This document shows, one piece after another, positions 24,121 to 32,771 of a stretch of DNA of 64,000 bases. A program made the translations under genes and the position numbers. How positions within the stretch are numbered: position 1 is the first letter of the stretch; each line of letters starts with the position of its first letter. The stretch is from contig CANFVU010000004.1 in NCBI GenBank assembly GCA_947450545.1, positions 1 through 64,000 of the forward strand, written 5' to 3'. Origin of the DNA: Actinomycetota bacterium (GTDB lineage Bacteria; Actinomycetota; Actinomycetes; Nanopelagicales; Nanopelagicaceae). A model generated the notes under the pieces. It saw only the letters and a list, made by a program, of their open reading frames with translations. It ran no database searches and had not been told where the DNA came from.

Positions 24121-24450
24121 GAATCGATTTCCCTCCCAGCCTCGCCATCCGTCGCCGAGGCTCGCGTTCTGGCGCCCGAAGGTGAGCCAATTGAGTTCAT
24201 CTATCGGGGCCACCGCTTCCATATCCACAACATCTTGTCGCGTTGGCAAGAATCAGGCGGATGGTGGAACCGCATTAGCGATGGCAATCTTCATAACAGC
24301 GCCCATCTTGAGCAGACGATCTTCAACGATGCAGGCCGCGCAATCTGGCGAGTAGAAGCAGCTCCTGTGGGTGCGCTCGCTACCTTTGAAATCGAACTTG
24401 ATGAACTCACCGGCAGATGGATTATTCGTCCCACTTCACGACCTACATAA
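24112..24450 (+). CDS. DUF6504-family protein, first gene of the SOS mutagenesis operon
   Basis: 112 residues from the ATG inside the LexA box. The conserved part reads FIYRGHRFHIHNILSRWQESGGWW and RAIWRVEAAPVGALATFEIELDELTGRWII, the usual core of this small actinobacterial family, which is often found beside translesion polymerase genes. An earlier in-frame start at 24037 would lie upstream of the promoter and is rejected. It is 13 bases before the dnaE2-like gene. Molecular role unknown; an accessory factor of translesion synthesis is inferred from context. Confidence 0.82.
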   Translation: MFEESISLPASPSVAEARVLAPEGEPIEFIYRGHRFHIHNILSRWQESGGWWNRISDGNLHNSAHLEQTIFNDAGRAIWRVEAAPVGALATFEIELDELTGRWIIRPTSRPT

Positions 24451-24463
24451 ACCTCTCACCTCT

Positions 24464-27400
24464 ATGTTCACTCATCTTCATGTAGCAAGTGGCTACTCCT
24501 TTAAATATGGCACAGCAACCGCTTCGCAATTAGTCGAGCGCGCTTCTCGTTACGAGATGAAAGCTCTTGCTCTCACAGATCGCGATGGAATGGCCGGGGC
24601 GATTCGTTTTGTTCAGGAATGTGAATCCCAAGGCATCACTCCGATTCTTGGAGTCAACATCAGTTTCCTCCAGAAAAAATATCGGATCACCCTTCTTGCA
24701 CAAGCAGGTTCACTTCCTGCTTTATATCGTTTAGTAAGCGCAATCAATCGTGATACGAAAGGGGAGAGAGTTCTTACTTTCGAGACTTTAGAAAAGTATT
24801 CCGAGTATTCCTCCCAAGTACTTGCTCTCCATGGCCCAGATTCATATCTAGCTTCAGCCATTGCATCTCGGCGTGAAGAATCAGCACTCTCCATTATGCA
24901 ATCAACTCACGAGCTCTTCGCTGATCAAGGGCTAGAAATAATTTCTCACCGCGCAAAGGGCGACGGTCCATTCTCCACAACTCATGCTGCCAAGCTTCTG
25001 GGTTTTGCTCGCAAACATGATATGCCTGCAATCCTCACCAATGCAGTGCGAATGCTCGATCGCAGCGATGGCCCTGTTGCTGATGTTTTGGATTCGGCTC
25101 GATTGCTTGTTCCTTTGCACCAACGCCATGTTGAGCGGACCAACTCTGAGGCATATCTCAAGAACACTGCCGAGATGCACCTTCTCGCTGATGAAATTTC
25201 CCGAGCAGCAGGTGAAAGTAATGGCAGAGCTTTACTTCGCACGACATCTCAATGGGCCGAAAGAACATCGCTCTCACCGCGTCGAGATGTAGGAATCGGG
25301 GCTATCCATCTTCCTGAGCCTGAAATGTTTGGGGTTCGGCGCCACGAAGAACTTGCCGATCAATTACGTCGGCGAAGCGAATCAGGGCTACATCGTTATA
25401 GCGGAGCTCTCTCTGTTCAAGCTTCACAGCGTTTAGAAGAAGAGCTCGCAACAGTTCGGACTTTGGGATATGAAGCATATTTTCTTGCTGTTGCAGATAT
25501 TGCAGATATTGCCCGAGCAAAAGGAATTCGCGTCGCCGCTCGAGGTAGCGGTGCAGGTTCGTTGATCTGTTATCTCTTAGGAATTTCAGGCGTCGAACCC
25601 ATAAGCCAAGGGTTATTGATGGAGAGATTTTGCTCTACTCGTCGCAACGAACTTCCCGATATCGATATCGATGTTGAATCAGCACGGCGTTTAGAAATTT
25701 ATGATGCAATCTTTGAGAGATTTGGTCCAGAGCGGACTGCGACCGTTGCGATGGTCGAAACATATCGAGCACGCCATGCAATCCGCGATGTAGGAGCTGC
25801 CCTTGGAATCTCGCCGATGGAGATAGATCTGATTGCAAAGTCTCTTCCTCATATTCGTGCGCGTAATATTGGTAAAGCTCTCGAGAATCTTCCCGAGCTC
25901 AAGAACCTCAAACTCGATACACCGTTAATGAAAACGGCGATTCATCTCGCTGCTCGCCTTGATGGTCTGCCTCGCCACCTCTCGATGCATCCATGCGCTG
26001 TTTTACTATCGGATAAAGGCCTTCTCGATATTGCTCCTACTGAAATCAACGCCAGCGGCTACGAGATGGTTCAATTCGATAAAGATGATGTAGAAGCTGT
26101 GGGGCTTCTTAAACTCGATGTTTTAGGGGTGCGGATGCAATCTGCGATCTCTTATTCCCTCCAAGAGATTGAACGCCTTGAAGGAGAGAAAATTGATATC
26201 GATGCCATCCCGCTTGATGATCCTTTAACTTTCGACCTCATCAAATCCACCAGAACCTTGGGGCTCTTTCAGATCGAAAGCCCTGGTCAGCGCGAACTTG
26301 TCGGCAAGCTTGCTCCACAAACATTTACCGATTTGATTATCGATATCTCACTCTTTCGCCCAGGCCCTGTAAAGAGCGACATGATTACTCCATTCATCAA
26401 TACCCGCCATGGTTTTCGAGCGAAGCCCGTTATCCACCCCGACCTTGATGAGATTTTGCGAGAGACAGAAGGCGTTGTTGTTTTCCACGAACAAGTAATC
26501 CGAGCTATCGCTGTCATGACTGGAATTTCTTTAGCTGAAGCTGATGAGAAACGACGCGAGCTTGGAACATTTGAATCCCAACAAGAGGTCTGTGATTGGT
26601 TTTATCCTGCTGCGATATCGCAAGGATACGAACTCTCTCTAGTCACTCAAGTCTGGGAGATTTTGCGAGCTTTTGCATCCTTTGGTTTCTGCAAAGCACA
26701 TGCTGCAGCGTTTGCTCTTCCGACATATCAATCAGCATGGCTCAAAAGCCATCACACTGCAGCTTTTCTCGCCGGAGTTTTAACGCATGATCCTGGCATG
26801 TATCCGCGCCGAGTTATTATTGATGAAGCGCGTCAATGGGGAATCGATATTGCTCCGATTGATATCAACCGTTCTGAAAAAGGTTATCGAGTCGAAAAAG
26901 TTGGGGTTACAGGAGCACGCGCACCCTACGAAGCGCCTAATACTGCAAGCACAGGGCCCCGCCTTACTTTGCCCGATGCGCGCGGATATGCAATTCGCAT
27001 GGGACTTGCAGATATCCAGGGAGCAAATGAGAAAGAGATTGATTCAATACTTCTCAATCGCCCCTACATAGATCTTGCTGATTTCACACATCGCTCGGGC
27101 GCCTCAGCTCCGACCACAAAAGCGCTCTTACTCGTAGGCGCATTTGATTCTTTATATGAAGGACAAGGGATTAATCGCAGAGATCTTCTTCTTCATTTTC
27201 ATGACCTTGATAAATTCTCACGCAGTAAATCTTCAAGCAAAAAAGGGGGAGGGCAGATGGCTCTCCAACTCGTTCCATCGACTCTTGAAGCAAGCGGCCT
27301 TCCTGATCTGACTGCATCTGAACGCATTCGCCACGAGATTGATTTAACAGGAATGGATATCTCCCACCACATGATGGAGTTCTACGGAGAATTCCTTAAC

Positions 27401-27763
27401 TCCATCGGCGCCATTCGGTCATCTGATCTTATTCACCAGCGTTCAGGTGCAACCGTTCTTGTTGCTGGAGTAAAAGTTGCACTCCAAACTCCGCCTGTTC
27501 GATCTGGCCGCCGGGTAATGTTTTTAACTATCGACGATGGCTATGGCTGCAATGACATTACTTTCTTTGAAGATGCCCAAGGAGATCATGCGCATTTGCT
27601 CTATAACTCTTGGCTTTTTCTTGTTCGTGGAGTTGTGCGCAAAACGGGCTCACGAGGAATTTCCTTGCGCGCTCTCTCCGCGTGGGAGCTAGGGGAGTCG
27701 TATTCCCAGTGGCGTAACCTTTCAGAAGCAAAAACCATAACGAAAATTGAGGAGGGCGCATGA
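24464..27763 (+). CDS. dnaE2: Error-prone DNA polymerase III alpha subunit (DnaE2-like)
   Basis: C-family polymerase of 1099 residues from the ATG at 24464; an upstream in-frame ATG at 24371 overlaps the previous gene. The PHP domain begins THLHVASGYSF and continues ALTDRDGMAGAIRF, with arginine where many PHP domains have histidine, so its metal site may be incomplete. The catalytic aspartates are in PDIDIDVES, followed by a helix-hairpin-helix region and an OB fold (VKVALQTPPVRSGRR). A replicative DnaE is encoded at 54.7 kb, so this is the second, damage-inducible copy. Its stop overlaps the dinB start (ATGA). Confidence 0.88.
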   Translation: MFTHLHVASGYSFKYGTATASQLVERASRYEMKALALTDRDGMAGAIRFVQECESQGITPILGVNISFLQKKYRITLLAQAGSLPALYRLVSAINRDTKGERVLTFETLEKYSEYSSQVLALHGPDSYLASAIASRREESALSIMQSTHELFADQGLEIISHRAKGDGPFSTTHAAKLLGFARKHDMPAILTNAVRMLDRSDGPVADVLDSARLLVPLHQRHVERTNSEAYLKNTAEMHLLADEISRAAGESNGRALLRTTSQWAERTSLSPRRDVGIGAIHLPEPEMFGVRRHEELADQLRRRSESGLHRYSGALSVQASQRLEEELATVRTLGYEAYFLAVADIADIARAKGIRVAARGSGAGSLICYLLGISGVEPISQGLLMERFCSTRRNELPDIDIDVESARRLEIYDAIFERFGPERTATVAMVETYRARHAIRDVGAALGISPMEIDLIAKSLPHIRARNIGKALENLPELKNLKLDTPLMKTAIHLAARLDGLPRHLSMHPCAVLLSDKGLLDIAPTEINASGYEMVQFDKDDVEAVGLLKLDVLGVRMQSAISYSLQEIERLEGEKIDIDAIPLDDPLTFDLIKSTRTLGLFQIESPGQRELVGKLAPQTFTDLIIDISLFRPGPVKSDMITPFINTRHGFRAKPVIHPDLDEILRETEGVVVFHEQVIRAIAVMTGISLAEADEKRRELGTFESQQEVCDWFYPAAISQGYELSLVTQVWEILRAFASFGFCKAHAAAFALPTYQSAWLKSHHTAAFLAGVLTHDPGMYPRRVIIDEARQWGIDIAPIDINRSEKGYRVEKVGVTGARAPYEAPNTASTGPRLTLPDARGYAIRMGLADIQGANEKEIDSILLNRPYIDLADFTHRSGASAPTTKALLLVGAFDSLYEGQGINRRDLLLHFHDLDKFSRSKSSSKKGGGQMALQLVPSTLEASGLPDLTASERIRHEIDLTGMDISHHMMEFYGEFLNSIGAIRSSDLIHQRSGATVLVAGVKVALQTPPVRSGRRVMFLTIDDGYGCNDITFFEDAQGDHAHLLYNSWLFLVRGVVRKTGSRGISLRALSAWELGESYSQWRNLSEAKTITKIEEGA

Positions 27764-28956
27764 GCGAAATAAGCGCATCTCACTCAACGATTCTCCATAT
27801 TGATATGGATGCTTTCTATGCATCAGTCGCTGAACGCGATGACCCAACTCTTCGTGGCAAACAAGTCGTTGTCGGAGCAGGAGCCCGCGGAGTTGTTCTC
27901 TCTGCAAATTATGCAGCTCGTAAATTAGGCATTCGCGCTGCTATGCCAGTGAGTCGTGCCCAGCGAATGGCTCCGCAAGCGATCTTTGTGCATCCAGATC
28001 ATGCACGATATAGCGAAGTCTCATCACACGTCATGGAGATTTTTCATTCCTATACGCCACTTGTTGAGCCACTTTCTTTGGATGAAGCTTTTCTTGATGT
28101 CACGGGATCCCGAAAACTGAAAGGAACAGGTCGCGAAATCGGCGAAAAAATCCGCAAAGAAGTTTCTGCAAGCCAAGGCATTACATGTTCCGTCGGGATA
28201 GCTTCAACAAAATTCATTGCCAAACTTGCATCCCAACATTGCAAACCAAATGGATTATTAGAAATTGCCCCTGATCGAGTTTTAGAATTTCTTCACCCGT
28301 TGCCGGTCGGAGCAATTTGGGGAGTTGGACCAAAAACCAATGAAGAGCTCCAACGTTTGGGTTTGCGTACAGTTTCGGATATTGCCAATACCCCTCGCTC
28401 GACTTTGATTCGTGCGCTCGGTGAAGGCGCAGGCGCTTCCCTTTATGAACTTGCATGGGGGCGCGATTATCGCGATGTCACTCCCGATGAACCCGATAAA
28501 AGTATTAGCGCTGCTGAAACTTTTGCAGAAGACCTTGATAACCCCGATGAAATATTGCGCGAGTTTTTACGTCTCATCGAAAAAGCGACGGGTCGAATGC
28601 GAGCACGCGGATTAGCTGCGCAGACAATCTCCATCAAAGTCAGATTCTCAGATTTCAAAACAATCACGCGTTCCAAAACCGTAGATCTTCCTGTTGCTGG
28701 CGTTCAAGAGAGCTATGAGGTTGTGAAGAAGCTCTACCTCGCCCTCAAACTCGACCGGGCGCGACTTCGATTGGTGGGAGTTGCCTTAGAGAATTTGGTC
28801 GATCAATCCGGCGCCCCTCAGCAATTAACGCTCGGTGAGCGTGAGAAAGGGTGGCGTGAGGCGACCGAAGCGATCGATAAGGCTGCTGCCCGCTTCGGCG
28901 ATGGGAGTGTGCGACCTGCTCGGCTGGTAGACCCCGAGGACCTGTCCTATTCTTAG
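27760..28956 (+). CDS. dinB: DNA polymerase IV (Y-family, DinB)
   Basis: 398-residue translesion polymerase. Catalytic acids are intact: HIDMDAFYASVAE near residue 11-23 and SLDEAFLDV near 106-114, with CSVGIAST and the fingers segment between, a helix-hairpin-helix region (AIWGVGPKTNEELQRLG) and a little-finger domain. QLTLGE near 355 is a likely sliding-clamp motif. So it is an active DinB and not the inactive ImuB type found beside DnaE2 in mycobacteria. Last gene of the SOS operon. Confidence 0.94.
   Translation: MSEISASHSTILHIDMDAFYASVAERDDPTLRGKQVVVGAGARGVVLSANYAARKLGIRAAMPVSRAQRMAPQAIFVHPDHARYSEVSSHVMEIFHSYTPLVEPLSLDEAFLDVTGSRKLKGTGREIGEKIRKEVSASQGITCSVGIASTKFIAKLASQHCKPNGLLEIAPDRVLEFLHPLPVGAIWGVGPKTNEELQRLGLRTVSDIANTPRSTLIRALGEGAGASLYELAWGRDYRDVTPDEPDKSISAAETFAEDLDNPDEILREFLRLIEKATGRMRARGLAAQTISIKVRFSDFKTITRSKTVDLPVAGVQESYEVVKKLYLALKLDRARLRLVGVALENLVDQSGAPQQLTLGEREKGWREATEAIDKAAARFGDGSVRPARLVDPEDLSYS
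28948..28953 (+). promoter_or_regulatory. -10 element of the DUF3040 gene, leaderless type
   Basis: TATTCT followed by TAGCCC and the GTG start at 28960. It overlaps the last codons of dinB, so DUF3040 can be expressed without SOS induction. Inference. Confidence 0.45.
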
Positions 28957-28959
28957 CCC

Positions 28960-29319
28960 GTGCCACTCTCCGATCATGAACGCAAGCTCCTCGCCGAGAT
29001 GGAAGCTGCCCTTGAGCAGGATGACCCACGCCTTGTATCTACTCTGAGTGGAAAAATTCGCACCCCACAAGGTGGGCGCGTTGTTGGCGGAGTTGCTGCT
29101 CTCTTCGGAGGTTTAGCAATTCTCTTGGGCGGACTTATTGCTCAGGTTCCCGTCATCGGAATTTCTGGTTTTGTGATTTCTCTCGTGGGAACATTTCTCA
29201 TCGTTTCAAATTTCTCTGCAACCAAACTCAAGAGCGGATCTGCAGCAAAGAATAACGCTAAAAAAGGTTGGGGCGATCGTTTAGAAGATCGATGGGATCG
29301 TCGTAACTTCGAGAATTAA
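28960..29319 (+). CDS. DUF3040-family membrane protein
   Basis: 119 residues. The N-terminal MPLSDHERKLLAEMEAALEQDDP is diagnostic for DUF3040, followed by two membrane segments (about 42-62 and 67-85) and a basic tail. This actinobacterial family is found close to the mraZ end of the dcw cluster, as here, suggesting a wall- or division-linked role that has not been defined. GTG start with a TANNNT box 6 bases upstream. The next gene is convergent with a 7-base gap. Confidence 0.88.
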   Translation: MPLSDHERKLLAEMEAALEQDDPRLVSTLSGKIRTPQGGRVVGGVAALFGGLAILLGGLIAQVPVIGISGFVISLVGTFLIVSNFSATKLKSGSAAKNNAKKGWGDRLEDRWDRRNFEN

Positions 29320-29326
29320 AAAGTCC

Positions 29327-30157
29327 TTATCGCATAAAGAGCGCAGTTAATCTGCGAGTTGTAAAAAACAAACCTCCAACAATCATCACCACAAAGTAAA
29401 GAATGTGGGGGATGAGTCCTGTAGTAAAGATTCCGAGTGAGACTGATCGAATCAACGCCACTCCGTGCCACAGCGGCAAACATTTCACAAACCCTTGAAG
29501 CCAGCCCGGATAAATCGAGAGAGGATAGAAAGAGCCAGAGAAGAGAAACATCGGAAGTAAGACGATGTTGATGATATTCATCTGCTCGAATGATTTCATG
29601 TAGGTGGTGACTGCCATTCCCACCGCAGCAAAACCAAATGAAATGAGTAGCGCGCAAGGGATAGCAAGGAGAGCCCATGGTGTTGTGATTAATCCTCCGA
29701 CGCCCAAGATGCTCATAAAGGCAATTGCATAGAGAAGTCCGCGCAGAAGTGCCCAGCCAATTTCACCCAGCGCCACATCCAGAGGCCCAAGTGAGGTCGC
29801 AAGCATTCCTTGATACACGCGATCAAATTTCAATTTAAAGAAGACATTCCATGTGGCATCGTAAATAGCGCCATTCATAGCGCTCGTAGCTAGCAAAGCA
29901 GGGGCGATAAAGGCTGCGTACGAAACAGAGTGCCCTGGCGCAATCTCAATGTTTCCAATCAGTTTGCCAACTCCAAAGCCAAATGAGATCAGATAAAGCA
30001 CAGGCTCAAGAAAACCTGTTGCTACTACAATCCATGTGGATGATCGAAAAGCGAGATACGAGCGCTCAAGAATGGTGCGGGCTCGGCCAGAATAAATCGA
30101 TTCACCTGTTTTGCCGATGCGAGCTTCGGCGATTGCGACTGCTGCGGAAGTAATCAT
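29327..30157 (-). CDS. ABC-2 type transporter permease, second subunit
   Basis: 276 residues, six membrane helices, with the ABC-2 segment LLPMFLFSGSFYPLSIYPGWLQGFVKCLPLWHGVALIRS close to the C-terminus. It overlaps the upstream permease gene by 4 bp. With a second related permease and an ATPase it makes an exporter of the DrrAB/NodIJ kind. The two permeases are about equal in length, so a heterodimeric pore is likely. Substrate unknown. Confidence 0.87.
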   Translation of the reverse strand: MITSAAVAIAEARIGKTGESIYSGRARTILERSYLAFRSSTWIVVATGFLEPVLYLISFGFGVGKLIGNIEIAPGHSVSYAAFIAPALLATSAMNGAIYDATWNVFFKLKFDRVYQGMLATSLGPLDVALGEIGWALLRGLLYAIAFMSILGVGGLITTPWALLAIPCALLISFGFAAVGMAVTTYMKSFEQMNIINIVLLPMFLFSGSFYPLSIYPGWLQGFVKCLPLWHGVALIRSVSLGIFTTGLIPHILYFVVMIVGGLFFTTRRLTALFMR

Positions 30158-30996
30158 TTTGTTAACCGATATTCAAAGCGATTGAAAGCCCACAACAGGC
30201 CACCCACGAGAAGTGCGAAGAGGTAAGTGAAGTGAATGACAATCATAAGAGGTGATATCTGGTGGCCGTAACTCACCCATCGACCGAGTTCTGTGGAGTG
30301 CCACAACGGAGAAATCCAACCAATTGTTTGAAGCGGCCATGGCATTGAAGAAAGCGGATAAAAAGTTCCAGAAAAAAGAAAGAGAGGCATGATGAGAAGC
30401 CTTCCCATCAAATTCAGAAAGATGTCGTCATTTTCTGTTGCTGCTGCAGCAGCCATCATGAGCGCAGCAAAACATCCTGCTGCATAAAGCGAAGTGAGCA
30501 TCATCGGCCAAGCACGTCCAAAGTTCACAGCGCCAAAGCCAAGGAGCACAGCAAAATAAAGTACAACAGAACCTATGGTGCGGATTAACGATGCGAAATA
30601 TGTTCCGAGTGCAATCTGGCGTCCGGTCAGCGGAGTGGCATTCATTGCGAAATACGTTTTATCCCATTTAAATCCTTGGAGGACAGGAAAAGTTACTTCG
30701 CTCATAAAGTCTTGGATTGCAACAGCTGCAAGTAGAGCTGGCGCAAGAAAAACTATGTATTTCTCTCCATCAATCCCAGTACTTCCTGCGCGAGCATTGA
30801 CGAAAGTGCCGACTCCGATACCGAGAGACATCAAGTAGAAAAATGGATTGAGAAGTGAGCTCGAAAGTAGGGAGAAAATCCAGCGAAACAGTGTGCGCAC
30901 TCGTGCTTCGGTGACATACCAAGCGCCACGTTTCATTGCTTGTGCTGTATTGACGATGACTAAAGAGCCTTGTCTAGCAATGGTTTTATTCGACAA
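30154..30996 (-). CDS. ABC-2 type transporter permease, first subunit
   Basis: 280 residues, six helices. It shares with the next gene the region MPLFLFSGTFYPLSSMPWPLQTIGWISPLWHSTELGRW, so the pair probably arose by duplication. The N-terminal cytoplasmic part (RVRTLFRWIFSLLSSSLLNPFFYLMSLGIGVG) matches the downstream paralogue as well. It overlaps the ATPase gene by 11 bp. Substrate unknown. Confidence 0.87.
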   Translation of the reverse strand: MSNKTIARQGSLVIVNTAQAMKRGAWYVTEARVRTLFRWIFSLLSSSLLNPFFYLMSLGIGVGTFVNARAGSTGIDGEKYIVFLAPALLAAVAIQDFMSEVTFPVLQGFKWDKTYFAMNATPLTGRQIALGTYFASLIRTIGSVVLYFAVLLGFGAVNFGRAWPMMLTSLYAAGCFAALMMAAAAATENDDIFLNLMGRLLIMPLFLFSGTFYPLSSMPWPLQTIGWISPLWHSTELGRWVSYGHQISPLMIVIHFTYLFALLVGGLLWAFNRFEYRLTK

Positions 30997-31927
30997 GTGA
31001 GCGTCCTGTTAAGCGCAAGAAAACATCTTCGAGAGAACTGCGACGAACTAGGGATGTGACTGGATGCAAACCAGCTTTGCGAATCTCTTCTAGAACGTGT
31101 TCAGCATCATCGGCATACATCAAAATACGATCAGGCAACACTTCGATTCGTTCACACATCTCTTTGAGCTGGTCTGAGACGCCAGCATTTTTCTCTGAAC
31201 CAAATCGGACTTCAAGAACTTCTTTTGTGGAATATTTCTTAATGAGTCCTTGTGGTGAATCCTCAGCCATAATGGCGCCGTTATCCATCACCATCAATCG
31301 ATCGCAGAGTTGCTCAGCTTCATCCATATAGTGGGTGGTGAGCAAAAGAGTTACGCCTTGTTCTTTTAAGCGAAATAACCTGTCCCAAAGAATATGGCGA
31401 GCTTGAGGATCCAGACCTGTCGTAGGTTCATCGAGCATCAAAATTTCTGGTTCACTGATGAGCGCGCGTGCAATAGTAAGACGACGTTTCATTCCACCGC
31501 TCAGCGTTTCAACTTTTACATCGCGCTTCTCTGTTAATTGTGCAAAATCAAGGAGCTCTTCAATTTTCGCTCGAAGAAATTTTTTCGATAGCCCAAAGTA
31601 GCGACCATAGATATAAAGATTGTCGGTAACGCTGAGAGCTTGATCCAGATTATCTTGTTGTGGAACAACTCCGAGGTGCGCTCTGATTTCCGGTCCACGT
31701 TCTGCTGGGTCTTTTCCCAAAATACAAATGTCACCTGATGTGCGAGTGAGAGTCGCAGCGATGATGCGCATCGTGGTGGATTTTCCAGCGCCGTTAGGGC
31801 CGAGGAATCCAAAGGATTCACCTTTGTGGACAGCGAAATCGATGCCAGCGAGGGCCACAAAATCCCCGTAGTGCTTGGTCAGACCTTTGGCCTCGATCAA
31901 CTTCTCGTTCTTAGGGGTATTCAACAC
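30986..31927 (-). CDS. ABC transporter ATP-binding protein (DrrA/NodI type)
   Basis: 313-residue nucleotide-binding subunit: Walker A GPNGAGKST near 42-50, signature LSGGMKRRL, Walker B ILMLDEPTTGLDP, and the H-loop LTTHYMDEAEQL. The long C-terminal extension after about 235 is typical for drug and polysaccharide exporters. First gene of a three-gene leftward operon. Its GTG start is preceded by TACTCT at a 6-base gap. It is divergent from mraZ. Confidence 0.93.
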   Translation of the reverse strand: MLNTPKNEKLIEAKGLTKHYGDFVALAGIDFAVHKGESFGFLGPNGAGKSTTMRIIAATLTRTSGDICILGKDPAERGPEIRAHLGVVPQQDNLDQALSVTDNLYIYGRYFGLSKKFLRAKIEELLDFAQLTEKRDVKVETLSGGMKRRLTIARALISEPEILMLDEPTTGLDPQARHILWDRLFRLKEQGVTLLLTTHYMDEAEQLCDRLMVMDNGAIMAEDSPQGLIKKYSTKEVLEVRFGSEKNAGVSDQLKEMCERIEVLPDRILMYADDAEHVLEEIRKAGLHPVTSLVRRSSLEDVFLRLTGRSLVE

Positions 31928-31933
31928 AGCGTC

Positions 31934-31939
31934 AGAGTA
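31934..31939 (-). promoter_or_regulatory. -10 element of the ABC exporter operon, leaderless type
   Basis: TACTCT on the minus strand, then GACGCT and the GTG at 31927. No ribosome binding site. The remaining gap up to mraZ (31940-32125) holds the MraZ operator. Inference. Confidence 0.45.
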
Positions 31940-32005
31940 ATGGGCAGCGCAGGCTCAGACGGAAAGGGGGCGAGTGGGGGCAAATAGGGCAATTAGGGAA
32001 AATAA

Positions 32006-32050
32006 TGGTGAAAGGTGGTTGATTTTGGGGGAAAGTGGAGTAAAGTGGTG
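32006..32050 (+). promoter_or_regulatory. MraZ operator: five TGGNN repeats at exact 10-base spacing
   Basis: TGGTG (32006), TGGTT (32016), TGGGG (32026), TGGAG (32036) and TGGTG (32046) are each separated by 5 bases; a weaker copy may lie at 31975. MraZ is known to bind tandem TGGGN-like repeats of 10-base period and repress its own operon. The match in sequence, spacing and place is close. Confidence 0.82.
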
Positions 32051-32125
32051 CATGAAGCGAAAATCGGGGGATTTGAACTTCATATTTGAGCGTAAAAGCT
32101 CATAAATCTCAGGGGAGGTGGATAA

Positions 32126-32557
32126 ATGTTTCTCGGCACTCATGAGCCAAAGCTCGATGAAAAAGGGCGCATTATCCTTCCAGCCCGTTTCCGCGACGAA
32201 CTCTCGAATGGCCTTGTGGTTACCAAGGGCCAAGAGCGTTGCCTCTACGTCTTTCCATCTAAAGAGTTCACATCCATCACTGAGCGCTTGCGCCAAGCTC
32301 CCGTCACCGAGAAAGCAGCACGCGATTACATGCGCGTGATGTTTGCAGGCGCTCACGATGAAGTTCCTGACAAGCAAGGTCGCATCACAATCCCTGCAGG
32401 GTTACGTACCTATGCAGCTCTGGAAAAAGATTGCGTTGTCATCGGAGCAAATACTCGTTTAGAAATTTGGGATTCCGCTTCTTGGGATTCATATCTCGCC
32501 GATCGCGAGAAGGGATTCGCAGATGTTTCAACGGAGGTGCTACCCGGACTCTTTTAG
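32126..32557 (+). CDS. mraZ: Transcriptional regulator MraZ
   Basis: 143-residue AbrB-fold protein with two MraZ repeats: [23 protein letters not shown] at the N-terminus and [25 protein letters not shown] in the second half. It forms ring-shaped oligomers on DNA and controls the dcw cluster that it heads. AGGGGAGGTGG lies 5-14 bases before the ATG, a strong ribosome binding site. Five operator repeats lie upstream. Confidence 0.96.
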   Translation: MFLGTHEPKLDEKGRIILPARFRDELSNGLVVTKGQERCLYVFPSKEFTSITERLRQAPVTEKAARDYMRVMFAGAHDEVPDKQGRITIPAGLRTYAALEKDCVVIGANTRLEIWDSASWDSYLADREKGFADVSTEVLPGLF

Positions 32558-32581
32558 AACTTTCGAGTTCTTTATTTAGGC

Positions 32582-32691
32582 CATCGTCGACTCTCACGCA
32601 AAGCGACGCCACTTCCCCGGCGCCGCTTCCCCCCAAGAGCACTGCAGCAGTCACCTAAGAACGCAGATGCGATCTCCGTCAGTCGACGGTG
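32582..32691 (+). ncRNA. Structured RNA between mraZ and rsmH, candidate mraW RNA motif
   Basis: CATCGTCGACT (32582-32592) pairs with AGTCGACGGTG (32681-32691), 11 bp with one G-U. Inside are AAGCGACGCC/GGCGCCGCTT (32601-32628, 9 of 10 pairs) and CGC/GCG at 32662-32671. ACCTAAG occurs at 32653 and 32692. An actinobacterial mraW RNA motif is known upstream of rsmH (mraW); position and fold agree, but I could not check the consensus. It fills the 214-base gap. Confidence 0.6.
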
Positions 32692-32771
32692 ACCTAAGTA
32701 AAGAAATGCAAGACCAGCTACATAGAAGAAGTTACAAGCCAAGTAAGAAATGAAACGGGGAAGGAGTAGAA

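Noticed and set aside
24059-24355. Alternative 98-codon frame over the DUF6504 gene
   Set aside because: Its product has no family features and the frame crosses the promoter and LexA box; the frame from 24112 has the conserved DUF6504 core.
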